Below, one piece after another: positions 28,767 through 37,277 of a stretch of 64,000 nt of DNA. The stretch is from Pseudomonas sp. SID14000 (GTDB taxonomy: Bacteria; Pseudomonadota; Gammaproteobacteria; Pseudomonadales; Pseudomonadaceae). The position numbers were made by a program, and so were the translations under genes. The notes beneath the pieces were generated by a model. That model ran no database searches. It had not been told where the DNA came from and saw nothing but the letters and a program-made list of their open reading frames with translations. The DNA lies in the NCBI RefSeq assembly GCF_002165135.1, contig NZ_NFZQ01000002.1, positions 1-64,000 of the forward strand, written 5' to 3'. Each line of letters opens with the position of its first letter. Within the stretch, counting starts at the first letter, position 1.

Positions 28767-30191
28767 TCAAATCCCACCGTTCAAAGGTATGTAGTATTTC
28801 TTGCGGCCTCCAATGATTGCAGGAGAGTGTGTTGCCAAAATAATTTGCAGGTCGGGACCAGCGGCTTGTATAGCCTCTACAAACATATCTTGCCATGCAA
28901 TGTGCAGCGATAGCTCCGGCTCATCTACGATAAAGACACCGCTCTTTGGTAGATGCGAATTCAAGGAGAGATGAGCAAGCATAATCAATATTTGTCTTTC
29001 GCCCGAAGATAGGACGGTGAGGTTTTTTTCAACATCCGATATGAATATTTTTACTTCGCCGCGATTGGTTATGCTTATTTTCTTTTTGGTTTGTGCAAGA
29101 AAGGAGTTTACCAGGTTTACAAATTTTTTAAGTGGCTCATAAATGTTAGACTTTATCTTTTCATATTCGCCAATGAGGTTTATGAGGCGGTCGATCCTCG
29201 CCATCTGATGGCTGTTGGCAAACCAAGTGCCAAGAACACGAGACGATTCAATGGAAAGATTAATTGGCTCAGGTACTTTTGGGCTGACTTCTTTTGCGGT
29301 GTCAAGATTCTTCTTTCTGGATGTAGGGCTGCGACTCAAAGATCCGTTGGTCCCGCTAGTGTTGTTGTCGAACACTCTATGAACGTTTTTCAGAATGCTT
29401 GTAAGGTTGTCAAAGAACTTATCATACATGACTGAAAGCTCTTCGTTCTTGAAATCAAGACTAATGAGCGTGTTTTTAATTGTTTTTTGTTTGGCCTTTA
29501 GCTGTGGAAGGCTTTTGCTGTCAGGCAGTACCATTGCCCCGCCTTCGCTCTGATCAATGTAGAAAGAGTCTAAGATAATTTTATTTCTAAGGCTTCTGTC
29601 TTCAATTGTTTGTCTATCTTTGATTTCAGCACTCTTCTTGGAGATCAATGCTAGAGCATCTTTCATCCCGATATCGGCATTGGGGTCAATGTCGGGTGCT
29701 TTATCAAGCCAGATTTTGCTTAAATTGAATGGTGAGTTATCGTAAGGAGTTACTTCCTTGATGAATCTCCTATCCAAGCTAAGGTACATAGGGGAAGGTA
29801 AATTCGAAATAAATTTGAAGACAGCGTTTGAGCGAAATTTGTTAGTTACCGAATGGTCGGTGGATTGCTTAAGATCATCAAGAGAGACGATGATTCTTTC
29901 ATCTGCAAGAGCATCAATCCCTTCGATAAAAATACCCAGATGGTCATCAAGCTGAAGTGCATGAATCGAGAAAGGCATTCCTCCGTCCGTGAGTACAGAT
30001 AATTCAGAAGACGAGAATGTTATTTTTCCAAGGTCTTCTAGTGACGGTGCCAGTAGTGCTGCGATTATATTTAATGCTGAAGTTTTGCCCGAGCCATTTA
30101 GACCGGCGATAAAATTGACATCGTTGTTGAACTTGATGTTGAAATTTAAATATTCATGAACGTTTGATGCGGAAAATTTTATTAGTTTCAT
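28767..30191 (-). CDS. ABC/AAA15-type ATPase (AriA-like, PARIS defence)
   Basis: A 474-residue ATPase of the OLD/RecF-like ABC type. It has Walker A GLNGSGKTS (30-38), a central helical insertion with a low-complexity patch (near 285-310, SGTNGSLSRSPTSRKK), signature SSGERQ (395-400), Walker B FIVDEPELSLH (420-430) and the H-switch ATHSP (453-457). A near-perfect AAGGAGG precedes the ATG. It is followed after one base by the DUF4435 gene, the gene order of AriA-AriB in PARIS systems. Codons are AT-richer than the core genes, a sign of transfer. Other ATPase-linked defence systems remain possible. Confidence 0.78.
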   Translation of the reverse strand: MKLIKFSASNVHEYLNFNIKFNNDVNFIAGLNGSGKTSALNIIAALLAPSLEDLGKITFSSSELSVLTDGGMPFSIHALQLDDHLGIFIEGIDALADERIIVSLDDLKQSTDHSVTNKFRSNAVFKFISNLPSPMYLSLDRRFIKEVTPYDNSPFNLSKIWLDKAPDIDPNADIGMKDALALISKKSAEIKDRQTIEDRSLRNKIILDSFYIDQSEGGAMVLPDSKSLPQLKAKQKTIKNTLISLDFKNEELSVMYDKFFDNLTSILKNVHRVFDNNTSGTNGSLSRSPTSRKKNLDTAKEVSPKVPEPINLSIESSRVLGTWFANSHQMARIDRLINLIGEYEKIKSNIYEPLKKFVNLVNSFLAQTKKKISITNRGEVKIFISDVEKNLTVLSSGERQILIMLAHLSLNSHLPKSGVFIVDEPELSLHIAWQDMFVEAIQAAGPDLQIILATHSPAIIGGRKKYYIPLNGGI

Positions 30192-30371
30192 TCATCCTCC
30201 TTGAAGGTCACAAAAAATCTGTACTAAATTTCGCCTAGTTTACCGAAGAACTCTATATGGCTCAATGCCATATCTGCGTGGTGGATATGACTTTATGATC
30301 ATTTTTTGATCAGTTGATTTGGCTGCTTGAGGCTTATGAGCAGCGGTGACGTTTGAATCGCCCCTGGTTTC

Positions 30372-30480
30372 CTAGACACTCTCCAAGCTCAGAAAATAGC
30401 GTTTCTCATACTCTACTGGCGACAGCTGCATAGCACTGCCGTGTCTCCCTATGTAGCGGAGTAGGCGCTGTCGTCCTACT
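30372..30480 (-). mobile_element. C-terminal remnant of an IS3-family transposase
   Basis: On the minus strand the last codons read GRHGSAMQLSPVEYEKRYF and then LSLESV, ending at TAG 30374-30372. The RRHG/LSPVEYE pattern is the usual end of IS3-family OrfB (DDE transposase, where the last motif reads RRRHSxLxxLSPxEfE). Sequence before it is out of frame with an intact transposase, so only about 35 codons remain. It lies between the ATPase/DUF4435 pair and the lipoprotein genes, 180 bases from the ATPase start. The rest of the 320-base gap (30192-30511) shows nothing else except its AT-rich promoter-like DNA. Confidence 0.65.
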
Positions 30481-30511
30481 CGCATCGAAAGCCGGTATCA
30501 GCAGTTACTCA

Positions 30512-31069
30512 TTACTTTAAAGAAACCTGTTTGGCTTCAAGCTTGAGTTCCTTGAGGCGCTTCAGCAGTGTGCTGATATTCGTGCGTGCCGAGCCTTCAT
30601 TGGCCAGTCGCAGGCGCTTGATCGCGATAACGGAGTCGCCTACACCAGCAGTAAAGGGCGTTCGAATGATCTCTCGAAAGATAACGGTGTTTGAAGCTGA
30701 CTCGGTCAGTGTGTACTCAGCCTCGCAGGTGACTTCGAAATCCAGGCCAAAAATGGGTTGGTCGACGCGTAGCAGGTTGGCGCGCAGGGTGTAGGCAGCG
30801 GGTGCTTCGCCAAGCAGATCAGCATTGGCAAGGGATTGTTTGAGTGCAGCACCAAAGTCGGGACCGTCGATCTCCGAAGTCCAGAGCGGGTTGGTGGCGT
30901 CCCCGCCATTTACCTCGGTTACCTGGATGTTGCGATGCAGGCGTTGGTCGTAAAACTGCGCATCGGTCTGGTCGGATGTCACGGACATCCCGGAGATCTG
31001 GGCGGGTGAGGCGCAGCCTGTGCAAAGGGCGATAAATACCGAGACTAGAAACACACGGAAGTAGGTCAC
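30512..31069 (-). CDS. Putative lipoprotein
   Basis: A 185-residue exported protein of unknown function. The start was set at GTG 31069 (AAGGA eight bases upstream), which gives a signal peptide TYFRVFLVSVFIALCTGC with a lipid-attachment Cys after CTG. The mature domain has a beta-rich middle (YTLRANLLRVDQPIFGLDFE) and a charged C-terminal helix. It is unidirectional with another small lipoprotein gene upstream. A longer frame to 31117 would bury the signal peptide. Confidence 0.7.
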   Translation of the reverse strand: MTYFRVFLVSVFIALCTGCASPAQISGMSVTSDQTDAQFYDQRLHRNIQVTEVNGGDATNPLWTSEIDGPDFGAALKQSLANADLLGEAPAAYTLRANLLRVDQPIFGLDFEVTCEAEYTLTESASNTVIFREIIRTPFTAGVGDSVIAIKRLRLANEGSARTNISTLLKRLKELKLEAKQVSLK

Positions 31070-31213
31070 TTGAATAATCCTTGAGTGATATGCCAGTGAT
31101 GCAAAGACGAAAGCCATACATCGTGTATGGCTTCAACGATCGAAAAGCCGCCCCGTGGCATCATTGGGGCATGCAGGCCTCAGGCCGAGCGCTGCGTTGA
31201 TCGGCAGATGCCC

Positions 31214-31639
31214 TTACAGGTTGTACTTTTCATCAATTCTGCGTTTGTCGAGCGTGTAGCGCTTGAGGTCGATCGAGTCAGACTCCAGCTTGGCATCGAG
31301 CTCGTCCATATCGTGCTTTTTCAGCGTTGCAACGTGAGCTTTGGTGGCTTGGTAGTTGATCATCTCTGCGGCGTCATGCCCACTCACCGGGTCCCAAAGC
31401 ATGGAAAGCGGCCAGAACAGCAGGTTCACCACGCCAAAGCCGTATGCGCGACCGTAGAACGACCCCCCACCTGGAAGCAGGCCAAGGCCGGCAGCAAGCC
31501 CTGGGCTTTTTTCTTCAACAGCGAGGTTTCTGGCGCGATAGCTGGCAAGTTCCGACTCTTGGGCCGTATTGAGGCCGGTAGCACAACCAGTGGTCAGCAC
31601 TATCAGTGCGGCAGTGGTCAGATTTCGAATTGTGGGCAT
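31214..31639 (-). CDS. Small putative lipoprotein
   Basis: A 141-residue protein of unknown function. It has a signal peptide and lipobox (TAALIVLTTGC), a Gly-rich hydrophobic middle (SPGLAAGLGLLPGGGSFYGR, then a short aromatic hydrophobic stretch) and a charged C-terminal helix ending in DKRRIDEKYNL. It could span or line the membrane through the Gly-rich part. It precedes the larger lipoprotein gene by about 145 bases, so the two may be co-transcribed. Confidence 0.7.
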   Translation of the reverse strand: MPTIRNLTTAALIVLTTGCATGLNTAQESELASYRARNLAVEEKSPGLAAGLGLLPGGGSFYGRAYGFGVVNLLFWPLSMLWDPVSGHDAAEMINYQATKAHVATLKKHDMDELDAKLESDSIDLKRYTLDKRRIDEKYNL

Positions 31640-31773
31640 GCGACATTTCCTGAGTGTGAATACTGTTCTCGGCGCACGGCTGGGCGCGGAGGCGCGTAAC
31701 TTTACACTGAGTAATGGCGTATTGATATCATGTGGCCATCATCCTGTTCAGATGATGTGGTCCGTTGGTGGTT

Positions 31774-32196
31774 TTATCCTGGCCGTTTCAAGACAGCTGC
31801 TGATCTGTCCTGTTTTTTTCCATGCCCCGGCGCCGACAGTTTCATCAGCCGCTGGAATTTCGGGCATGCCAAATGATCCTCCTCAGGGCACTGCGCTGCA
31901 TGTCGCAAGCCCTTGCTCATCGCCTGCAAGCGCCGGATCCGTGCATCCAGTTCGTCGGCCTTGGCTATCAGCATCTGCCGGTCGACCTGCAGGTCCACCA
32001 GCATCGCCCCCACTTCATCCAGCGAAAACCCTGCAGCCTGGCCCAGGGCGATCAGCGCCAGCCGGTCTGCCACATCGGCTGCGAACTGCCGCCGCTGGCC
32101 GCGGCCGGCAAGTGATTTGAGCAGGCCTTTCTTCTCGTAGTAGCGCAGCGTAGAGGCGGGTACGCCTGTGCGTTTGGCGACGTCGGCAATGTCCAT
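31774..32196 (-). CDS. MerR-family regulator
   Basis: A 140-residue regulator with the MerR winged helix at the N-terminus (MDIADVAKRTGVPASTLRYY), a coiled-coil dimer helix and a C-terminal QCPEEDHLACPKF. The Cys pair has seven residues between, the spacing of the CueR metal-binding loop, though no metal can be assigned. ATG 32196 was chosen as the family start. It is divergent from the DUF2938 gene; its dyad overlaps that promoter. Confidence 0.85.
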   Translation of the reverse strand: MDIADVAKRTGVPASTLRYYEKKGLLKSLAGRGQRRQFAADVADRLALIALGQAAGFSLDEVGAMLVDLQVDRQMLIAKADELDARIRRLQAMSKGLRHAAQCPEEDHLACPKFQRLMKLSAPGHGKKQDRSAAVLKRPG

Positions 32197-32205
32197 TTCG
32201 GGCCC

Positions 32206-32236
32206 TTGACTTGAAGTTGACTTCAACTTCTATGCT
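32206..32236 (+). promoter_or_regulatory. MerR-type promoter with 19-base spacer and central dyad
   Basis: TTGACT (32206-32211) and TATGCT (32231-32236) are separated by 19 bases, the long spacer of MerR-activated promoters. The perfect palindrome TTGAAGTTGACTTCAA (32211-32226) occupies the spacer. This fits activation of the downstream DUF2938 gene by the divergent MerR protein. Confidence 0.75.
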
Positions 32237-32278
32237 GCGCGGCATGGTGATGACCGTCAATCTTTGAGGACTTGTTCA

Positions 32279-32767
32279 ATGACGTTTACTACGATGTTTT
32301 CCGCTGCCTTGCTGATTGGCGTAGGTGCCACGATGGTGATGGACCTGTGGGGGCTGTTGCTGAAGCGACTGGGTGTCGCCACGTTGAACTTCGCCATGGT
32401 TGGGCGTTGGGCGGGGCATTTGTTGCACGGGCGTGTGCGGCACCAGGCGATTGCCAAGGCCGAGCCGGTTCGGCATGAGCTGGCGTTGGGGTGGGGGATT
32501 CATTACGCCATCGGCGTGCTGTTCGCGATGCTGTTGGTCGTGATCGTGGGGGAGGGGTGGTTGCTGGCGCCTACATTGTTGCCTGCGCTGGTTGTCGGTG
32601 TGGTGACGGTCGTGGCGCCTTTGTGCTTCATGCAGCCGGCAATAGGCGCGGGGTTCTTTGCGTCGAGGACGCCGACGCCTGTGCGCAACTGCCTGAAGAG
32701 CTTGGCCACGCATTTTGTGTTTGGCGTGGGGATGTTCTTGAGTGCGGGTTTGCTGGCTTTGGCGTGA
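32279..32767 (+). CDS. DUF2938 family membrane protein
   Basis: A 162-residue inner-membrane protein with four predicted helices: AALLIGVGATMVMDLWGLLL, a second near GIHYAIGVLFAMLLVVI, a third in LLPALVVGVVTVVAP and a last in GVGMFLSAGLLAL. The sequence matches DUF2938, whose function is unknown. ATG 32279 with GAGGA upstream was chosen over the TTG at 32264. The MerR-type promoter in front suggests an induced response to a metal or small organic compound. Confidence 0.8.
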   Translation: MTFTTMFSAALLIGVGATMVMDLWGLLLKRLGVATLNFAMVGRWAGHLLHGRVRHQAIAKAEPVRHELALGWGIHYAIGVLFAMLLVVIVGEGWLLAPTLLPALVVGVVTVVAPLCFMQPAIGAGFFASRTPTPVRNCLKSLATHFVFGVGMFLSAGLLALA

Positions 32768-32867
32768 GGGCAGGGTGCTTGGTTAACGCGAGCGCACATT
32801 CAGCATGCCTGCTGACAGCACCACCAAGCTTGAGCTTGCAGTATAGATTGTGAATGCGCCGCACAAT

Positions 32868-32960
32868 CCTGTGGGAGCGGGCATGCCCGCGAAGAGGGCA
32901 ACTCGGTGGTAGGCACCGGCTTTGTCGGTGTTCGCGGGTTCACCCGCTCCCACAGCGGGC
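32868..32960. repeat. Inverted REP pair after the DUF2938 gene
   Basis: CCTGTGGGAGCGGGCATGCC-CGCGAAGAGG and, inverted, TTCGCGGGTTCACCCGCTCC-CACAG, between two convergent genes. Confidence 0.7.
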
Positions 32961-33004
32961 GTGCAAGCGTCGGGCGGGTTTGTCTTTCATCAGGTATGCG
33001 TGGC

Positions 33005-33772
33005 TCAGGGGCGAGCCACAGACATGGGTTCTTGGTTGCCCATCCCCCCATACCGCTGCACAATCCGCTCGATCTCCCCCGACTGCTTCATCTTCACCAG
33101 CGCCCGCAGCAGCCCTTGGGTCGGTATCGCCGGGTCGTTACGCACCATGCACCCCAGGTCCTGCTCCTCCAGCACCGCCAGCGCCTGCAGGCGCTGTTCC
33201 GCCGGCAAGCCCTGGTTGAACCACTGCAACGACAACTGGTTGCTTACCGCATGCCGATACCGCCCGGCCTGCAGCTTCTGTAGCACCAGCAACTGGTTGC
33301 GGCTGTCTTCACGGTGCAGTCGGCCCTGGTCAAGCAATGGTTGCAGGGTCGAATAGGTGTAGCCCAGCACCGTGCCGATCGCCTGGGGTGGCAGTTGTTG
33401 CGGAGATAGCGGGGGGCTGTCACCCGGGCGGCCGACCAGCAGGTCGCGCTGGTGAATCAGTGGAATGCTCCAGACAAAATTCTTCGGAGGGTCATCGAAC
33501 CACTGGCTGCTGACATAGCAGCGCACGTCGATATCACCGTGGTCCATGGCCTCCTGCAAGCGCAGACGGGCCATCACATGGTACACAGGGCGTGCGCTCA
33601 CCTCTTTGGCTAGCGCCTGCATCAGGTCGTACAGCAAACCTTCCACCGGCTGGTCGCTTTCGATGCGCACCAGCGGCATGCTCCAGCTTTCGGCGACAGA
33701 AAAACGCAACACGGGCTGTTCAGCCTGGCTGTAGGTGCTCCAGAGCAGCAACAGGGCCAGCAGTCTTCGCAA
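33005..33772 (-). CDS. Orphan periplasmic substrate-binding protein (SBP family 3)
   Basis: A protein of about 255 residues with a signal peptide (RRLLALLLLWSTYSQA) and an amino-acid-binding-protein-like domain. SVAESWSMPLVRIESDQPVE, GLLYDLMQALAKE, and IDVRCYVSSQWF are typical of family 3 binding proteins. The start is a TTG: GGGAGG fits TTG 33772 best; TTG 33778 is the next choice. No permease or ATPase gene is nearby, so it may be a sensor or orphan binding protein. It is the last accessory-side gene before dnaX. Confidence 0.75.
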   Translation of the reverse strand: MRRLLALLLLWSTYSQAEQPVLRFSVAESWSMPLVRIESDQPVEGLLYDLMQALAKEVSARPVYHVMARLRLQEAMDHGDIDVRCYVSSQWFDDPPKNFVWSIPLIHQRDLLVGRPGDSPPLSPQQLPPQAIGTVLGYTYSTLQPLLDQGRLHREDSRNQLLVLQKLQAGRYRHAVSNQLSLQWFNQGLPAEQRLQALAVLEEQDLGCMVRNDPAIPTQGLLRALVKMKQSGEIERIVQRYGGMGNQEPMSVARP

Positions 33773-33895
33773 AGGCAATCCTCCCTGGATAGCGCGCCAG
33801 TATCAAAGCTTAGACGACTCGCGCAGGGTGCAATTTTGCCCCCGCTCCGCTAGCATTAGCGATCTTCCGCTCGATCAGGCTACGATGGTTTTTCG

Positions 33896-35938
33896 ATGAG
33901 TTATCAGGTTCTTGCACGTAAATGGCGTCCGCGCTCGTTCCGCGAAATGGTCGGCCAGGCCCATGTGCTCAAGGCCTTGATCAATGCCTTGGACAACCAG
34001 CGCCTGCACCATGCCTACCTGTTCACCGGTACCCGGGGCGTGGGCAAGACCACCATCGCCCGCATCATCGCCAAGTGCCTGAACTGCGAAACCGGTATCA
34101 CCTCCACACCCTGTGGCACCTGCTCGGTGTGTCGGGAGATCGACGAAGGCCGTTTCGTCGACCTGATCGAGATCGACGCCGCCAGCCGCACCAAGGTCGA
34201 GGACACCCGCGAACTGCTCGATAACGTGCAGTACGCGCCTAGTCGCGGGCGCTTCAAGGTCTACCTGATCGACGAAGTGCACATGCTCTCGACCCACTCG
34301 TTCAACGCCTTGCTCAAGACGCTGGAGGAGCCGCCGCCCTACGTCAAGTTCATCCTCGCCACCACCGACCCGCAGAAGTTGCCGGCCACCATCCTGTCGC
34401 GCTGCCTGCAGTTCTCGCTGAAGAACATGAGCCCGGAGCGGGTGGTCGAGCATCTCAGCCATGTCCTGGCCGCCGAGAACGTGCCGTTCGAGCCGGATGC
34501 CCTGTGGCTGCTTGGCCGCGCTGCCGATGGCTCGATGCGTGATGCCATGAGCCTGACCGACCAGGCCATCGCCTTTGGCGAAGGCAAGGTGCTGGCCGCC
34601 GATGTGCGGGCCATGCTCGGCAGCCTCGACCATGGTCAGGTCTACGGAGTGCTGCAGGCGCTGCTCGAAGGCGATGCCCGGGCCTTGCTGGAGGCCGTGC
34701 GCAACCTGGCCGAGCAGGGGCCGGACTGGGCTGGCGTGCTGGCCGAGATGCTCAATGTGCTGCACCGCGTGGCCATTGCCCAGGCGCTGCCGGAAGCAGT
34801 GGACAACGGCCAGGGCGACCGTGAGCGGGTGCTGGCGCTGGCTTCGGCATTGCCAGCCGAGGACGTGCAGTTCTATTACCAGATGGGCCTGATCGGCCGC
34901 CGTGACCTGCCACTGGCGCCGGATCCGCGTGGCGGTTTCGAAATGGTCCTGCTGCGCATGCTGGCGTTTCGCCCGGCCGACACCGACGACGCGCCGAAGC
35001 CGGTACTAAAGCCAGTGGGGATCAGCCAGGCCACAGCTGATCCTGCAAACCCGGTGGCAGCGCCGGCGGTTGCCGTGGCGCCGCCGGCCGCTGCTGTCGT
35101 GGAGCCTGATGCACCGGCTACCGCGCAACACGTGCAGGCCCCCGCACCGGTCGAACCGGCGCCACAGCCGGTTGTCGAGCCTGTGTTGGCAGCCGAGCCT
35201 GCCCCGGTTAGCGAACCTGAGCCAGAACCGGTTGATCTACCATGGGAAGAGCCCGCACCAGCGCCCGCACCGATAATGGCCGAGCCTGCGCCGGCTCCTG
35301 AGCCCACGCCGGCGCCTGCCACCCCGTCACACGACGACGAGCCGCCCTTCGACCCGTCCGCCTATGCTGCCGTGGGCATGGACCGCGACGATGAGCCGCC
35401 ACTGGACGAAGACTATTACGGCGGCGAGAGCGACCCGGTCGGTTTCAGCTACCTGGACGAACTGGCCGAACATGTGCAGGAAGAAGCGCTCAAGCCGGCA
35501 GCCGAACCGCTGCCAGCGGCCAAGCCGGCCACTGGTCTGGCCCTGCAGTGGTTGGAATTGTTCCCACAGTTGCCTGTCTCCGGGATGACAGGCAACATCG
35601 CGGCAAACTGTACGTTGATTTCCGCCGATGGCGACGACTGGCTGCTGCACCTGGACCCTGGCCAGGGTGCGCTGTTCAACGCCACCCAGCAGCGGCGCCT
35701 GAACCAAGCGCTCAACCAGCACCTGGGGCGCACGCTTAATCTGCGTATCGAGCTGATCCTGCCCGAGCAGGAAACCCCGGCCCAGGCAGCGGCGCGCAAG
35801 CGTAGAGAGCGCCAGCACGAGGCTGTGGTATCGATCGAGCAGGATCCGTTGATCCAGCAGATGATCAAGCTGTTCGGCGCCAAGGTACGGCAGGATACTA
35901 TTGAGCCTGTAGAAGCCCTGGCCAATCAGGGCCAGTAA
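33896..35938 (+). CDS. dnaX: DNA polymerase III subunits tau/gamma
   Basis: A 680-residue clamp-loader ATPase and polymerase III organiser. It has Walker A GTRGVGKTTIAR (near 44-55), a zinc module CLNCETGITSTPCGTCSVC, Walker B YLIDEVHML and sensor-region LSRCLQF; then a Pro/Ala/Glu-rich linker (about 370-485) and the C-terminal tau domain. I see no A-rich slippery heptamer for the E. coli-type frameshift. It is followed by ybaB and recR. Confidence 0.97.
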   Translation: MSYQVLARKWRPRSFREMVGQAHVLKALINALDNQRLHHAYLFTGTRGVGKTTIARIIAKCLNCETGITSTPCGTCSVCREIDEGRFVDLIEIDAASRTKVEDTRELLDNVQYAPSRGRFKVYLIDEVHMLSTHSFNALLKTLEEPPPYVKFILATTDPQKLPATILSRCLQFSLKNMSPERVVEHLSHVLAAENVPFEPDALWLLGRAADGSMRDAMSLTDQAIAFGEGKVLAADVRAMLGSLDHGQVYGVLQALLEGDARALLEAVRNLAEQGPDWAGVLAEMLNVLHRVAIAQALPEAVDNGQGDRERVLALASALPAEDVQFYYQMGLIGRRDLPLAPDPRGGFEMVLLRMLAFRPADTDDAPKPVLKPVGISQATADPANPVAAPAVAVAPPAAAVVEPDAPATAQHVQAPAPVEPAPQPVVEPVLAAEPAPVSEPEPEPVDLPWEEPAPAPAPIMAEPAPAPEPTPAPATPSHDDEPPFDPSAYAAVGMDRDDEPPLDEDYYGGESDPVGFSYLDELAEHVQEEALKPAAEPLPAAKPATGLALQWLELFPQLPVSGMTGNIAANCTLISADGDDWLLHLDPGQGALFNATQQRRLNQALNQHLGRTLNLRIELILPEQETPAQAAARKRRERQHEAVVSIEQDPLIQQMIKLFGAKVRQDTIEPVEALANQGQ

Positions 35939-36001
35939 CGGATAACCATGCGGCCGGCCGCTGCCGGGCCGCATCACATGACCCAATCGAGGTATACCCC
36001 C

Positions 36002-36337
36002 ATGATGAAAGGTGGCATGGCCGGCCTGATGAAGCAGGCCCAGCAGATGCAGGAAAAGATGCAGAAGATGCAGGAAGAGCTGGCCAACGCCGAAGTCACC
36101 GGCCAGTCCGGTGGTGGTTTGGTGAGCGTGGTGATGACCGGTCGTCACGACGTCAAGCGTGTCAGCATCGACCAGAGCCTGATGTCGACTGACGAGGACG
36201 ACAAGGAAGTGCTGGAAGACCTGATCGCCGCTGCACTGAACGACGCCGTGCGCAAGGTCGAGCAGAACAGCCAGGAAAAGATGGGCAGCATGACCGCCGG
36301 CATGCAGTTGCCGCCGGGCTTCAAGATGCCGTTCTAA
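36002..36337 (+). CDS. Nucleoid-associated protein YbaB/EbfC
   Basis: A 111-residue DNA-binding protein of the YbaB/EbfC family, acting as a tweezer-like dimer. [20 protein letters not shown] and the end [12 protein letters not shown] are family signatures. Start ATG 36002 with GAGG upstream; the next codon is also ATG. It lies in the dnaX-ybaB-recR order found in many bacteria. Confidence 0.95.
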   Translation: MMKGGMAGLMKQAQQMQEKMQKMQEELANAEVTGQSGGGLVSVVMTGRHDVKRVSIDQSLMSTDEDDKEVLEDLIAAALNDAVRKVEQNSQEKMGSMTAGMQLPPGFKMPF

Positions 36338-36355
36338 GGGCATTTGCGTTACCGA

Positions 36356-36386
36356 AAACCGCCGCTGACAACAGCGGCGGTTTTTT
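36356..36386 (+). terminator. Terminator after ybaB
   Basis: CCGCCGCTG and CAGCGGCGG flank a short loop and are followed by TTTTTTG; a typical intrinsic terminator about 20 bases after the stop. Confidence 0.9.
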
Positions 36387-36423
36387 GTTGGTGAGATTTC
36401 AACCCTGGTGCGGTCTGTTTTTT

Positions 36424-36540
36424 TGTGGGAGCGGCCTTGTGTCGCGAAAGGGCTGCGCAGCAGCCCCGGCAATTCAAGCTGCGAAGCTGAAATCCCGGGG
36501 CCGCTGCGCGCCCCTTTCGCGACACAAGGCCGCTCCCACA
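36424..36540. repeat. Inverted REP pair between ybaB and recR
   Basis: Facing copies of TGTGGGAGCGGCCTTGTGTC-GCGAAAGGGC. It places recR on its own transcript, given the terminator before it. Confidence 0.82.
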
Positions 36541-36634
36541 AACAAGGCGGACCGCACAGGTCGTGGGGCGGATTTGACGCCATTGCCCCCCGCTGGGTAT
36601 AAACCGCCTCTTATTTGTTTGTCAGGCCTTTCCC

Positions 36635-37237
36635 ATGAGCTTCAGCCCTCTCATCCGCCAACTGATCGATGCCCTGCGTATTCTCCCGGGTGTCGGCCAG
36701 AAAACCGCCCAGCGCATGGCCCTGCAGCTGCTCGAGCGTGACCGCAGCGGTGGCCTGCGCCTGGCCCAGGCCTTGACCCAGGCCATGGAAGGGGTAGGGC
36801 ATTGCCGCCAGTGCCGCACCCTGACCGAGCAGGAGCTGTGCCCGCAATGCGCCGACACGCGCCGTGATGATACCCAGCTGTGTGTGGTCGAAGGGCCGAC
36901 TGATGTGTATGCGGTGGAGCAGACCGGCTACCGTGGCCGTTACTTCGTGCTCAAGGGCCACCTGTCGCCGCTGGACGGCCTGGGGCCGGAGGCGATCGGG
37001 ATTCCGCAGCTGATGGCGCGGATCGAGGAGCAGGGTACCTTCACCGAGGTGATCCTGGCGACCAACCCGACGGTGGAAGGGGAGGCGACGGCGCATTACA
37101 TTGCCCAGTTGCTGAGCGAGAAGGGCCTGGTGGCGTCGCGGATTGCCCATGGCGTGCCATTGGGCGGCGAGCTGGAGCTGGTGGATGGTGGGACCTTGGC
37201 CCATGCGTTTGCGGGGCGTCGGCCAATTTCGCTCTGA
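36635..37237 (+). CDS. recR: Recombination protein RecR
   Basis: A 200-residue ring-forming recombination mediator that loads RecA with RecF/RecO. It has an N-terminal helix-hairpin-helix ([17 protein letters not shown]), four-Cys zinc finger C57-C60-C69-C72 and a Toprim domain (from about 80, [15 protein letters not shown]). Length is standard. A palindrome after the stop separates it from convergent apt. Confidence 0.97.
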   Translation: MSFSPLIRQLIDALRILPGVGQKTAQRMALQLLERDRSGGLRLAQALTQAMEGVGHCRQCRTLTEQELCPQCADTRRDDTQLCVVEGPTDVYAVEQTGYRGRYFVLKGHLSPLDGLGPEAIGIPQLMARIEEQGTFTEVILATNPTVEGEATAHYIAQLLSEKGLVASRIAHGVPLGGELELVDGGTLAHAFAGRRPISL

Positions 37238-37247
37238 TCGAGAATTG

Positions 37248-37270
37248 TTGGGGCCGCAAAGCGGCCCCAA
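37248..37270. terminator. Bidirectional stem-loop between recR and apt
   Basis: TTGGGGCCGC-AAA-GCGGCCCCAA lies between two convergent stops. The U-tracts are short, so efficiency is uncertain. Confidence 0.5.
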
Positions 37271-37277
37271 ATCCAAC

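Noticed and set aside
30240..30371. Small gene in the AT-rich DNA before the ATPase gene
   Set aside because: Only short frames without ribosome sites are present; it is better read as promoter DNA plus IS remnant.
31737..31757. CATCATC-N7-GATGATG inverted repeat as a terminator
   Set aside because: The stem is weak and has no T-run; it lies upstream of a gene start on one side and after a stop on the other without clear function.
33896..35938. Programmed frameshift site in dnaX
   Set aside because: I looked for an A-AAA-AAG type slippery run before the Pro/Ala-rich linker and saw none.
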